Source of the DNA: Candidatus Ruminococcus equi
Lineage (GTDB): Bacteria > Bacillota > Clostridia > Oscillospirales > Acutalibacteraceae
NCBI GenBank assembly: GCA_018065465.1
Contig: JAGHTC010000002.1
Location: 1 to 49,835, forward strand
Direction of reading: 5' to 3'
Length of the DNA: 49,835 bases
This document shows, piece after piece, positions 1-6,909 of the stretch. The notes under the pieces were generated by a model. It had not been told where the DNA came from. It ran no database searches and saw only the letters and a program-made list of their open reading frames with translations. The position numbers and the translations under genes are program-made. Numbering within the stretch: position 1 is the stretch's first letter; each line of letters opens with the position of its first letter.

Positions 1-80
1 TACTAATACTTGTAGGGTAAACCCTATATATTAAAAATACGGCTGGGGTCGCCGATAAGACCTCGAAAGGAGTTTAAATT

Positions 81-419
81 ATGAAATATGTTGCTGAATT
101 CAAAAAAGAGTACAATCACAACACCAACAAACTGGAATGGAAAGCAAAAAACCTATTTGAAGTTGTTTCTGTTACCAAAGAGAATGAAAATCCGCCTTTT
201 TATCGTGCTGATGAAGATTATCTTCACAGCCTTATTGACAACAGCGAAACAATGGCAAAATCAGCCGTTGAATATGTGCTGAAAATCAATACCGATGAAT
301 ATGCCTATAAAATCGTAAATCCAACAGATGTCGAAAAAATAGACCTAAAATCGTCCGCAATAAATCTTTCTATTTTTAATAAGAATTTTGATTTATATGA
401 GGATTATATAAAGGAGTGA
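81..419 (+). CDS. Hypothetical element protein, 112 aa
   Basis: I do not recognise the family. The ATG follows a good ribosome binding site (AAAGGAG, about 8 bases upstream). The product is soluble, charged, and rich in Asn, Glu and Lys, with no membrane segment or Cys motif. Its last codons are AAG GAG TGA, so its stop codon lies inside what works as the ribosome binding site of the next gene, which implies translational coupling. It opens the visible part of the plus-strand block that ends with the FtsK-like translocase; the promoter is probably left of the window. Confidence 0.7.
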   Translation: MKYVAEFKKEYNHNTNKLEWKAKNLFEVVSVTKENENPPFYRADEDYLHSLIDNSETMAKSAVEYVLKINTDEYAYKIVNPTDVEKIDLKSSAINLSIFNKNFDLYEDYIKE

Positions 420-613
420 TAAAAATAGGCAAATACGACCACCAAGAAAAATGGCAGAAAGAACATATAAAAAGATTGATTTTGAAATTGAACAAGGACA
501 CCGACAAGGATATTATACAAGACCTTGACACGGCAAATGAACCGAAGAACACAAGAATTAAAAAATACTACCGGCTTGCTATGCTAATGCAAGACAAAGA
601 AAAAGAAAACTAA
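416..613 (+). CDS. Hypothetical small basic protein, start uncertain (possibly ATA)
   Basis: A 60-65 residue charged protein (motif KYDHQEKWQKEHIKRL near the N-terminus), probably alpha-helical; family not recognised. The only canonical start in frame is GTG at 416, but that GTG overlaps the AAGGAG itself, so a ribosome could hardly use both. An in-frame ATA at 425-427 lies 8 bases after AAGGAG (411-416) and would give a protein beginning M-G-K-Y-D. Either ATA is used as a rare start or an ancestral ATG has mutated. The gene is coupled to the preceding stop and followed by a structured leader region before the next gene. Confidence 0.6.
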   Translation: MIKIGKYDHQEKWQKEHIKRLILKLNKDTDKDIIQDLDTANEPKNTRIKKYYRLAMLMQDKEKEN

Positions 614-672
614 AAAAACAATGTCGGCATCCTAACTTTTGACCGAGCAAGGACACCGACACCCAAACAAAA

Positions 673-740
673 ATAATACAAGGAGTATTATTTCCTTGTA
701 TTATAACACACTAAAAATTATTTTACAAGGAGATTTTTGA
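673..740 (+). promoter_or_regulatory. Hairpin leader with duplicated Shine-Dalgarno and a possible 14-codon leader peptide
   Basis: Bases 673-684 and 693-704 form a perfect 12-bp hairpin with an 8-base loop. The nonamer TACAAGGAG occurs twice, at 677-685 (left arm) and at 724-732 (the ribosome binding site of the 743 gene). The right arm (TCCTTGTA) could therefore pair with either copy. A TTG at 696 spaced from the first AAGGAG opens a 14-codon frame ending at 740, three bases before the ATG at 743. This resembles a translational attenuator, but the function is inferred. There is no T-run, so it is not a normal terminator. Confidence 0.5.
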
Positions 741-742
741 AA

Positions 743-1525
743 ATGAATTACACAATTAAAGAGAATGAAAAGTTTAAAAGCAAAGAAATTTATTTCGATG
801 GCAAGCCGTCAGAGGCTATCCGAACAGCCCTAAAAGAATTAAAATTCAGGTGGCACAAAGTTAAAAAATGTTGGTACGGTTTCGCTGATGAAATAGTCAT
901 TTCTGATATATTATCTAATGAGGGCGAAAACGAAGAATTTTCAACGGGCGTTATCCTTTCGGATGGTTATATGGGTGCAACAAGAACAGACGGAATAAAC
1001 GAAAATAGATTCGATTATTCCTCTGACTGTTTCAAAAAAGCGTTTAAAGCCTGTGGCTTAAAAGGCGTTACAGTTAAAAAACACAGTTATTCGGGCGGGA
1101 TGTCTTTCAAGTTTACGGTTTCACTCTCAACAGATGAATACAAAACTTTTAAACAATTCCAAAAAGAAACAAAAATTTCTGATATTATTTATTATAATGA
1201 TATTAGTTATTATTCAAATGATTTAACGAGTTACGGCTCTCGATATGTTGACCGCATAAACTTTGACGAATGGCAAAACCTCGAAGATGAAATACTTAAA
1301 AAGGGTATTGAAATTGAGGCTTTGCGTTTAGCCTATGATAACTACCTAAAAGATTTTAGCATTTTTCACGAAGAACATAACCAAAAGATTTTAACCGAAA
1401 AAGGGTTAAATCGTTTGAATTATATTCACGATATTATAAAATCTTTCAGATACAATGACAGCAACTCAATGGTTGACTATTTCAATACTAATTTTTATTA
1501 TGATATTGTTTATAAACTTGTTTAA
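743..1525 (+). CDS. Hypothetical protein with LPD29-like N-terminal part
   Basis: A 260-residue protein. I chose the ATG at 743 because TACAAGGAG ends 10 bases before it; a TTG at 737 lies too close. Residues about 18-50 (SEAIRTALKELKFRW, then WYG) and the following segment with CFKKAFKACGLKGVTVK resemble the large polyvalent protein associated domain LPD29 found in phage and conjugative-element proteins; that is recall and moderately uncertain. The C-terminal half is rich in Asn, Tyr and Asp with no known motif. It sits in the plus-strand block ending in the FtsK-like gene and follows the structured leader at 673-740, so its translation may be regulated. Confidence 0.6.
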   Translation: MNYTIKENEKFKSKEIYFDGKPSEAIRTALKELKFRWHKVKKCWYGFADEIVISDILSNEGENEEFSTGVILSDGYMGATRTDGINENRFDYSSDCFKKAFKACGLKGVTVKKHSYSGGMSFKFTVSLSTDEYKTFKQFQKETKISDIIYYNDISYYSNDLTSYGSRYVDRINFDEWQNLEDEILKKGIEIEALRLAYDNYLKDFSIFHEEHNQKILTEKGLNRLNYIHDIIKSFRYNDSNSMVDYFNTNFYYDIVYKLV

Positions 1526-1537
1526 GGCGGTGAAGTT

Positions 1538-1786
1538 ATGAAAAATACAAAAAGTTCTTTCAACGCTGAAATTATCAAAAGCAAAACAGAAAACTATTCG
1601 CCAAATTCTTTATTAGTTGAATATTGCAGGCACGCAGAACTTACATATTATTATGACCATTTTTTCAATATTGTTATTGTTACGGCTTTTGGAAATTTTC
1701 AAATTTCGGGGGATTGGAAAATAATTCCCATTGATGAAAACACCGACAAAATTATAATTCCATTATCAGAAAGTGAGGTTGCATAG
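1538..1786 (+). CDS. Hypothetical protein, 82 aa
   Basis: Starts at an ATG 12 bases after the previous stop with GGCGGTGAAG just upstream as ribosome binding site. The family is not recognised. The sequence contains an aromatic stretch (YYYDHFFN) and alternating hydrophobics (IVIVTAFGNFQI) suggesting a small beta-rich domain; no membrane helix long enough to span is seen. Its last codons run into the ribosome binding site of the next small gene, so it is part of the same transcript. Confidence 0.6.
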   Translation: MKNTKSSFNAEIIKSKTENYSPNSLLVEYCRHAELTYYYDHFFNIVIVTAFGNFQISGDWKIIPIDENTDKIIIPLSESEVA

Positions 1787-1787
1787 T

Positions 1788-1967
1788 ATGAAAAACAATT
1801 ATCAGAACCAAAAAGACAGAGCAAGAGAAAAAGCCGTTGATATTATGTATCGTCTTTCCGATGTCGCTATCAGTTATGGAGAAATAGCAACTATTCAAGA
1901 TTATATTTACAAATTGGGCAAACGGTATGGACTTATTAAAGAGTTTACCGAAAACGGTATTATTTAA
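1788..1967 (+). CDS. Hypothetical protein, 59 aa
   Basis: A short helical, charged protein starting at ATG 1788. An upstream in-frame GTG at 1773 lies inside the preceding gene and is less likely. It is rich in Arg/Lys/Tyr in the first half (YQNQKDRAREKAVD) with no motif I can name. It ends 16 bases before the translocase start and shares its transcript, so a helper role for the translocase is possible but unsupported. Confidence 0.5.
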   Translation: MKNNYQNQKDRAREKAVDIMYRLSDVAISYGEIATIQDYIYKLGKRYGLIKEFTENGII

Positions 1968-1983
1968 AAGGGGAGTAAATTAT

Positions 1984-2721
1984 ATGAAAAATAAACTAAT
2001 TTCTTACAATATACCGCCTATGCAATACTGGACGGACTGCGAGGAGATGACCGCAAACGGTCATCTTCTTATTGCAGGCTCAACAGGTAGTGGCAAATCT
2101 GTATTATTAAATTCGTGTATATACTCCATTTTGAAACACTCACCAGTCAAGGCACAATTTGCATTTATCGATTTAAAGTATGTCGAACTCGCAAATTATA
2201 AACACCTGCCCCACACTTTGGCATATTGCACCGAATTACAAGAAACTATAAATTTATTGGATGCTTGCATTTACGAAATGAAGCGAAGATATAATCTAAT
2301 GGCTCTACAAGGAAAGAAAACTTTTGACGGTTCAACTCTTTATATCGTCGTTGACGAATTAGCCGACTTATTACTTACAGATAAAAATACCATTAAAAAT
2401 CAATTACAAAAAATTGCTTTGTTAGGTCGTGCTTGCAAGGTACAACTAATATGTTGTACTCAATGCCCGAACAAGCAAACAATCCCAGCGAACATAATTG
2501 AAAATTTTACAACTCGCGTTGCTTTGCGGTGTATGTCTGCGGTACAATCTCGGCAGATATTGGAAATCAAAGGGGCAGAAAATCTGCCACGATACGGACA
2601 AGGCATCCTACGGAATGGATGCGGATATACCAAAATCGCAATCCCATTGACACCGGAAATTGAAATAAAAAAACGGTGCCGGTTTTGGGAACAGGCAATA
2701 CCGAAGAAAATCAGACAATAA
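1984..2721 (+). CDS. FtsK/SpoIIIE-family DNA translocase, short form
   Basis: A 245-residue ATPase consisting almost only of a FtsK/SpoIIIE motor domain. Walker A is GSTGSGKS at residues 32-39. Walker B ends in VVDELADL with the acidic pair at 124-125. The family's RACKVQLICCTQCP segment and the later NFTTRVALRCMS and GAENLPRYGQG segments are present. There is no N-terminal membrane domain and no C-terminal gamma domain; full-length chromosomal FtsK is over 700 residues. Start ATG 1984 follows AAAAGGGGAG. In mobile elements such motors act as conjugative coupling or double-stranded DNA transfer ATPases, or in plasmid segregation; which applies here cannot be told from sequence. It is the last gene of the plus-strand block and ends at the convergent terminator. 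Confidence 0.88.
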   Translation: MKNKLISYNIPPMQYWTDCEEMTANGHLLIAGSTGSGKSVLLNSCIYSILKHSPVKAQFAFIDLKYVELANYKHLPHTLAYCTELQETINLLDACIYEMKRRYNLMALQGKKTFDGSTLYIVVDELADLLLTDKNTIKNQLQKIALLGRACKVQLICCTQCPNKQTIPANIIENFTTRVALRCMSAVQSRQILEIKGAENLPRYGQGILRNGCGYTKIAIPLTPEIEIKKRCRFWEQAIPKKIRQ

Positions 2722-2733
2722 AAGAACATAAAG

Positions 2734-2763
2734 AAAACACCCATAAAAAAATGGGTGTTTTTT
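2734..2763. terminator. Convergent bidirectional terminator
   Basis: An 11-bp perfect stem (2734-2744 with 2751-2761) with a loop of A residues is followed by T's on the plus strand and by a T-rich run on the minus strand. It lies just after the translocase and before the ends of the long minus-strand operon, so it can stop both. Just beyond is an 11-bp tandem repeat (GCTTTTATTTT twice, 2795-2816) and AT-rich sequence without a convincing gene up to 2910. Confidence 0.8.
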
Positions 2764-2909
2764 CTTTGCCTGTTTTATTATGTATTCTTGATACGCTTTT
2801 ATTTTGCTTTTATTTTGCCCTGTTTCGCATTTTTACCTTTAAATAATAAATTACTCTAATATTATATAAAAATCTAATACAGGCTAAATATCGGCAAAAT
2901 AGGCACATA

Positions 2910-3116
2910 TTACATCATTTTATCGTTTGGCTTTTCTTTTTCAAGTCTTGACGGATGAAAACGCTCACTTTCAAATACCGAACAGCCTTGTTTTTTTCCA
3001 TTGTTGACACAGGGCAAACCGTTCTTTCTGCATCTGTTTTTGATTTTGTGTCCGACAAGTCCTTTGTAGATGAAATATTTACATCTTTCTTCTTTGCTTG
3101 GAATAGGCTCATTCAT
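2910..3116 (-). CDS. Small Cys-containing phage-type protein, last gene of the minus operon
   Basis: A 68-residue basic protein with Cys at about residues 12, 29, 37 and 45 (the motif RCRKNGLPCVN is visible), possibly metal binding. The family is not recognised. The ATG overlaps the stop of the preceding gene, typical of the operon. The C-terminus is Lys/Glu-rich. It is the final gene before the convergent terminator. Confidence 0.6.
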   Translation of the reverse strand: MNEPIPSKEERCKYFIYKGLVGHKIKNRCRKNGLPCVNNGKKQGCSVFESERFHPSRLEKEKPNDKMM

Positions 3117-3258
3117 CGCTTTCTGCCCCCTTTTCTTCCCTTTCTTGTATCTTTAAGAAGAAAAACTCTGCTCTTAAATCTGCTACCGTTCTGCTCATTT
3201 CCTTAATATGATTTTGCAATTCATCAATCTTCTTTTCAATTTCTTTGTAGTCTGCCAT
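3109..3258 (-). CDS. Small coiled-coil protein, 49 aa
   Basis: Starts at ATG 3258, 11 bases after GAAAGGA; a longer version starting upstream would overlap the preceding gene. The sequence shows heptad-like spacing (IEKKIDELQNHIKEMSRTVADL), so a short coiled coil is likely. It ends in a strongly acidic tail and overlaps the next gene by 8 bases. Function unknown. Confidence 0.6.
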   Translation of the reverse strand: MADYKEIEKKIDELQNHIKEMSRTVADLRAEFFFLKIQEREEKGAESDE

Positions 3259-3262
3259 TGAT

Positions 3263-3394
3263 TTATTTTCCTTTCTGCTTGATTTTAACTTGCTCAACCT
3301 TATATCCCGCTTTTCGCATTGACTTTATAATATCATTCGAATAGTCGCTTTCTGCGATACATTTAACTTTTCCGTCTTTACTGATTTTCTGCAT
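3263..3394 (-). CDS. Small basic protein, 43 aa
   Basis: A short frame between two accepted genes: ATG at 3394 overlaps the stop of the upstream gene (TGATG), and the frame ends at 3263, five bases before the next gene. The protein starts MQKISKDGKVKC and ends in a Lys-rich tail; it contains one Cys. An AGGAG lies 9 bases before the start. It is accepted because of the close packing and the ribosome binding site. Function unknown. Confidence 0.6.
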   Translation of the reverse strand: MQKISKDGKVKCIAESDYSNDIIKSMRKAGYKVEQVKIKQKGK

Positions 3395-3582
3395 CAATCA
3401 TCACTCCTTTTGTTATAACAACATTTGCCATTTTGATAAGCACCGCAAGATGTCAATTCGCAGTCAACAAAACTGGCTTTATTGATTGAAACCTCTTTTC
3501 CTGCACATTGTCTGCCCTCTTCGTCATATTCGTAAGTCCATTGTGTTTGAATAGTTCTATTTACTGCATACGGACATTTCAC
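3394..3582 (-). CDS. Cys-rich phage hypothetical protein (MKCPYAVNR type), 62 aa
   Basis: Starts with GTG at 3582; GAGGAG of the upstream gene's end lies 7 bases before it. The N-terminus MKCPYAVNRTIQTQW and the pattern of five Cys residues (C3, C26, C41, C46, then CC near the end) match small proteins I have seen in Firmicutes phages, whose role is not established. The Cys pattern suggests metal binding or a disulfide-stabilised fold. It sits directly after the terminase-like gene. Confidence 0.65.
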   Translation of the reverse strand: MKCPYAVNRTIQTQWTYEYDEEGRQCAGKEVSINKASFVDCELTSCGAYQNGKCCYNKRSDD

Positions 3583-3586
3583 ATAA

Positions 3587-4099
3587 TCACTCCTCTAAAA
3601 TATCTTTGTACTTTTCTGCAAGTTCGGTTGTAGATATTTCTGCACCTAAACTATCCTCTGTTTCCATATCGTCTTTTTGGAAATCAGCCATACCGTCAAA
3701 GTTCTTGTGATAAAAGATAGCAACAGCAGGATTGACTTGTCCCTCTAACGCTTGATTTTCTCTTAACCCACCGAAAAAACTCTTGATACTTTCTGCAAGT
3801 CTTTGCTTTTCTGCACCGTCACGACCTTTTAACCAATTCGAGAAAATCTGCTTTGTGATGCCCATAGCACGATATGAACCCATAGCACCTGCCTTTATAT
3901 CCGCTTTCTCGCAAATTTCGAGATAAGTTGCAAGTTGTGATTTCTTTTCGGCAATAAACTTACTATCATCGGGATGCGGTTCAAGGTCGGGTGACAAATA
4001 TCTCATCAAAGCAAGTCCTTTTTGCCGACTTTCAATTTCTTCAACATCATTTGAAAGAAATTGTTTGGTTCTCTGCTCTATTCCGCTTTTCTTTGCCAT
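3587..4099 (-). CDS. Putative terminase small subunit-like / DNA-packaging protein
   Basis: A 170-residue protein. I chose ATG 4099, 8 bases after AGGTGA; a GTG at 4111 is the alternative. The middle part has a helix-turn-helix-like segment (AMGITKQIFSNWLKG) followed by a helical region and NPAVAIFYHKNFDGM. That order (HTH, helix, then a NPxxAIFxxKNxxG motif) is what I know from P22 gp3-like small terminases and related phage DNA-packaging proteins. Such proteins recognise the packaging site and hand DNA to the large terminase. No large terminase follows in this window, which would fit a satellite that redirects a helper phage. The assignment rests on motif memory; a generic phage DNA-binding protein is the alternative. 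Confidence 0.5.
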   Translation of the reverse strand: MAKKSGIEQRTKQFLSNDVEEIESRQKGLALMRYLSPDLEPHPDDSKFIAEKKSQLATYLEICEKADIKAGAMGSYRAMGITKQIFSNWLKGRDGAEKQRLAESIKSFFGGLRENQALEGQVNPAVAIFYHKNFDGMADFQKDDMETEDSLGAEISTTELAEKYKDILEE

Positions 4100-4115
4100 T
4101 GATTTTTTCACCTGC

Positions 4116-4457
4116 CTAAATCATATTGTTGTGATACATTATTCGCCCTTGATAAGTTTTTTCGTATTTGAAATAACCACTCTCGCTGTCTTGAACATAA
4201 ATTTTGTGCAGTTTGTTATGATACTCGTACATACCGCTTTCTTTCGCATCAGCAAGTATTCTTTCAATTTGCTTTATCGGTCTTTGAAGTATGTAAGCAA
4301 TCTCAATTACGCTATCACCTCTGCCGTGCCATATAGAGACAAGAAACTCTGTATCTTCGTGCAAAGGTCTTTCCTTAAATTTCTTACATTCTGCAATCTT
4401 ATACTTCTTTGTGACTTTTGTGTTACTTGTCATTTGATATTGACTTCTTTTAGGCAT
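4116..4457 (-). CDS. HTH-like hypothetical protein
   Basis: A 113-residue basic protein. ATG 4457 lies inside the end of the previous gene with AGGAG 10 bases before it. Residues around EFLVSIWHGRGDSVIEIAYILQRPIKQIERILADAKE look like a helix-turn-helix of the kind that reads DNA in phage regulators. Its position immediately upstream of the packaging-like gene would suit a DNA-binding partner, but this is inference. No membrane segment. Confidence 0.55.
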   Translation of the reverse strand: MPKRSQYQMTSNTKVTKKYKIAECKKFKERPLHEDTEFLVSIWHGRGDSVIEIAYILQRPIKQIERILADAKESGMYEYHNKLHKIYVQDSESGYFKYEKTYQGRIMYHNNMI

Positions 4458-4986
4458 CTTCTTTGCACTCCTTGTCCCAACATTCAACACAACTATTTTC
4501 ACAAGTAAAGTTACTATCATTGTATATATTGTAAGCACAAACAACAGGATAACCGTCATTATGTGTGGGTGCATTTGGAAACTTCTCTAAAAAATCCTGT
4601 CGATATGTTTTTGCAGGGTGTTCGGCAAGATATTTTAAAATGATTTCGTTGGCTTTGTCAGAATTATTAAGTATAAAAACATCACACTTTACTTTTTCGC
4701 CATTATTATAATCTGACAAAGGACAAGTATCACAACCTTCAAAACTCATACACATCCTCTCATAATCAAAAATCGTTGCAACTCGCTTCTGCTCAACAGC
4801 ATTATAATCTGTCTTATTTGTTTTCGCTTCTTCTTGATTTATCTTTTCCTTGTCATCCGCCTGCTTCATTTGCTTTAATTCTTCAGCAACTCGATACGCT
4901 TCAAGTAAAAAAGATTTTTCTGTTGCGTTTCCGCTCTCGGCTTTTAATCGAGTTTCGACCATATTTTTAAAATCTTCAAGTTTCAT
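4450..4986 (-). CDS. Hypothetical phage protein with Cys clusters, 178 aa
   Basis: ATG 4986 follows GAGGTGAAATAAT. The N-terminal third is helical and charged. The middle has CMSFEGCDTCPLS followed by a spaced Cys, and the C-terminus has CENSCVECWDKEC, so two metal-binding Cys clusters are likely. Similar CxxCPLS proteins occur in Firmicutes phages with no assigned role. It overlaps the next gene by 8 bases and shares its transcript. Confidence 0.65.
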   Translation of the reverse strand: MKLEDFKNMVETRLKAESGNATEKSFLLEAYRVAEELKQMKQADDKEKINQEEAKTNKTDYNAVEQKRVATIFDYERMCMSFEGCDTCPLSDYNNGEKVKCDVFILNNSDKANEIILKYLAEHPAKTYRQDFLEKFPNAPTHNDGYPVVCAYNIYNDSNFTCENSCVECWDKECKEDA

Positions 4987-4987
4987 A

Positions 4988-5431
4988 TTATTTCACCTCA
5001 CCGCCTTTCAAAAGTTCGGGATTATCAAAGATGTTGCCAATGACTTCAATAAAAGCACCTGTTTCTTCCATTTCAACCCATAACAAAATATTAGTATTTG
5101 CCTTTTCGCCACTTATTTGTTTGAGTTGAAAGCCCCAATTATACTGTGCGTTTGGATTACCAAATAATACAACAGCCATAAACTCAAAATCATTTATTTC
5201 ATCTGTACACTTGACAACATCACCCTCAAAAATCTTATTTCCATACATATCGGTCAATCCTGTGTACTGACCTACGGTTTTGGGAATAACAATATGTGTC
5301 ATCCGTTCAATGTTATACTTTGCATCGTAATTACTTATTTCATATTCGCCATTGTGAGTTATATACAAATAACCATATACCCACTCTCCGTTGTCTTTCC
5401 TTTTTCCTCTAAATTCTATACACATTGGCAT
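4988..5431 (-). CDS. YopX family protein
   Basis: A 147-residue protein with the hallmark YopX layout: an N-terminal EFRGKRKDNGEWVYGYL, then TVGQYTGLTDMYGNKIFEGDVV in the centre, and a C-terminal EVIGNIFDNPELL. YopX proteins are widespread in Gram-positive phages and named after an SPbeta gene; their biochemical role is unknown. Both the GVYGY and the GDVV beta-barrel core parts are intact and the length is normal. ATG 5431 overlaps the stop of the preceding gene. Confidence 0.88.
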   Translation of the reverse strand: MPMCIEFRGKRKDNGEWVYGYLYITHNGEYEISNYDAKYNIERMTHIVIPKTVGQYTGLTDMYGNKIFEGDVVKCTDEINDFEFMAVVLFGNPNAQYNWGFQLKQISGEKANTNILLWVEMEETGAFIEVIGNIFDNPELLKGGEVK

Positions 5432-5820
5432 TATTTCTCACCTACCATTTCTTTTAATAAAACTTCTGCTTCAATTACAGTTTTGTCGTTTGAAACTTTG
5501 CCCTCACATAGCCTTTCAGCAAACTCTTTGTATGCTTCGGATTTGGCTGTTTTTATATTTTTGGATAAATTATCATACATAACCCGAAGTGCTATCCTGG
5601 ACCCTATTTCGTGTTCCAATAGTTCTTGATGAATTTTATTTTCTTCTTTTAATTTCTCAATCTCCGCTTTTTGGCGGTTGATGAGGTCAAGAGAATCTTT
5701 TATTATGTTCTTTATACAATTGGCATTACCAATGTTTTTATACGAACAATTTTTACTGCATCTTGCCTTTACACAAAGTTCCAATGCCTCAATAATTTCT
5801 TCATCGGTTAATTGTTTCAT
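5431..5820 (-). CDS. Coiled-coil phage hypothetical protein
   Basis: 129 residues. The N-terminus has EIIEALELCVKARCSKNCSYKN with closely spaced Cys, then the segment DLINRQKAEIEKLKEENK, which strongly predicts a coiled coil and is common in siphovirus accessory proteins. Its role is unknown. The start ATG overlaps the upstream gene's stop by four bases and the end touches the YopX start. Confidence 0.65.
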   Translation of the reverse strand: MKQLTDEEIIEALELCVKARCSKNCSYKNIGNANCIKNIIKDSLDLINRQKAEIEKLKEENKIHQELLEHEIGSRIALRVMYDNLSKNIKTAKSEAYKEFAERLCEGKVSNDKTVIEAEVLLKEMVGEK

Positions 5821-6203
5821 TTTTCATCACTCCAATCTAATGCTTGACCACAATGCTGACATCTTCTTTGTTTAAAATCCGACCACAAATACTGATGACA
5901 AGTAGGACAATCATAATATTCATTCTCACACGCTTTCAATTTATAAATCGGTTTTTTCGGTATCTGCTTTTGTAGTATCTCAATAATCTTTTCTTTGTTT
6001 ATTAGTATTAGTTCCGATGTTCCGCTTTCCTGTGCAATTTTGATAATCTCATTAAAGACACATTCTTCAGATTGACTGCTGACGGTCTGAACCATTGTTT
6101 CTATATAAGCGGAAAAACTTCCATCTTCATTAAAATCAATTCCGTTGTTCAGAAATTCGTATTTTTCTATCGCATTGTTTTTGAAATCTTCATATTTGCT
6201 CAT
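5817..6203 (-). CDS. Zinc-ribbon hypothetical protein
   Basis: 128 residues from ATG 6203, which lies 8 bases after GGAGTG; an in-frame GTG at 6212 is too close to the ribosome binding site. The first two-thirds is acidic and helical. The C-terminus carries a two-knuckle zinc ribbon, CPTCHQYL then CQHCGQALDW, typical of phage proteins that combine with a variable helical part. Function unknown; nucleic-acid or protein binding is likely. Confidence 0.65.
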   Translation of the reverse strand: MSKYEDFKNNAIEKYEFLNNGIDFNEDGSFSAYIETMVQTVSSQSEECVFNEIIKIAQESGTSELILINKEKIIEILQKQIPKKPIYKLKACENEYYDCPTCHQYLWSDFKQRRCQHCGQALDWSDEK

Positions 6204-6208
6204 TATTT

Positions 6209-6388
6209 TCACTCCTTATTCAACTCACTAATTGAAAAATGTTCTTGTGTGTCGGACATTTTAACGAAACCGCCGTCTATGATAATTTTCATTTCGAATT
6301 TTGTTGTAGTTATTTTATCGGTAAAACACTTTAATATATGTTTTTCAACCAAACCCGCTATTTTTCTTGCAAATTCTTCTTTTGTCAT
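6209..6388 (-). CDS. Small hypothetical protein, 59 aa
   Basis: ATG 6388, with AGGAGTG about 7 bases upstream; the frame runs to a TGA at 6209. It fills exactly the space between the DUF3850 gene and the zinc-ribbon gene. The protein starts MTKEEFARKIAGLVEKH and ends in SELNKE; the closing AAG GAG TGA doubles as the ribosome binding site of the next gene. No motif recognised. Confidence 0.65.
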   Translation of the reverse strand: MTKEEFARKIAGLVEKHILKCFTDKITTTKFEMKIIIDGGFVKMSDTQEHFSISELNKE

Positions 6389-6418
6389 ATAATCACTCCT
6401 TTTTGTACCTTAAAATGT

Positions 6419-6661
6419 TTAGTTAACATCGCAATTCCTTATTCCCATAACTACGAACCCCTCTTTGCAATATTCGGGATTGTCTAATAAATAAATGACT
6501 TTAACTAAACAACTCCTGCCTGTATAATCTTCCTCAAATTCATTTAGTGCTAAATAATCTCCTACTTTAAAATTGCGGTCATTTTTTCTGACCTCAAATT
6601 TTTTTATTCCTTTTATAATGTCGTAGAAATATTTCTTTTTAATTTTGAGTTCGTGTATCAT
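6419..6661 (-). CDS. DUF3850 (ASCH-like) protein
   Basis: An 80-residue protein with the DUF3850 pattern: IHELKIKKKYFYDIIKG, then KFEVRKNDRNFKVGDYLALNE and the end FVVMGIRNCD. DUF3850 belongs to the ASCH/PUA-like group, predicted to bind RNA or modified nucleotides; no enzymatic role is established. Length is normal for the family. The ATG lies 7 bases after AAGGAGTGA, which is at the same time the end of the preceding gene. Confidence 0.82.
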   Translation of the reverse strand: MIHELKIKKKYFYDIIKGIKKFEVRKNDRNFKVGDYLALNEFEEDYTGRSCLVKVIYLLDNPEYCKEGFVVMGIRNCDVN

Positions 6662-6665
6662 AAAA

Positions 6666-6875
6666 TCACTCCTTTATTTCGTTTATATTTGCATATACAA
6701 GGCATTTGCCCTGTTTTGTGTCTTGTAGTATTGCCGTGTTCCTACATTCACCCTCATTTGTAAATGAAATTTGTAATGATATGGGGTAGTATTTTGAGCC
6801 GTTATACATAACCGTAACCGATTTAGGTTTTGTGGCGGTTACACGACAAAGATTTATAAAATTTTTGCGTTCCAT
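6666..6875 (-). CDS. Hypothetical protein, first gene after the iteron region
   Basis: 69 residues; ATG 6875 with AGGGAAA upstream. It has a basic N-terminus and alternating hydrophobic stretches (YYPISLQISF, CLVYANIN) that suggest a small beta-structured domain. No family recognised. It follows the promoter at 6933-6960 and so probably begins a transcript of its own covering the lower half of the minus operon. Confidence 0.6.
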   Translation of the reverse strand: MERKNFINLCRVTATKPKSVTVMYNGSKYYPISLQISFTNEGECRNTAILQDTKQGKCLVYANINEIKE

Positions 6876-6909
6876 TAAAATTTCCCTTTTTTTCTATTGT
6901 GTTTACATC

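Noticed and set aside
1..60. Left att site at the window start
   Set aside because: No copy of the 17-base tRNA-Ser end and no tRNA there; only a short palindrome (13-26). The left border must be outside.
88..282. Alternative plus-strand frame in the first gene
   Set aside because: No ribosome binding site and lies within the better supported 81-419 gene.
2460..2744. Open frame on the minus strand inside the FtsK-like gene
   Set aside because: It overlaps the conserved motor domain fully and runs through the convergent terminator.
2817..2905. A 31-codon minus-strand frame after the last operon gene
   Set aside because: No ribosome binding site, odd composition and no family; more likely untranslated tail.
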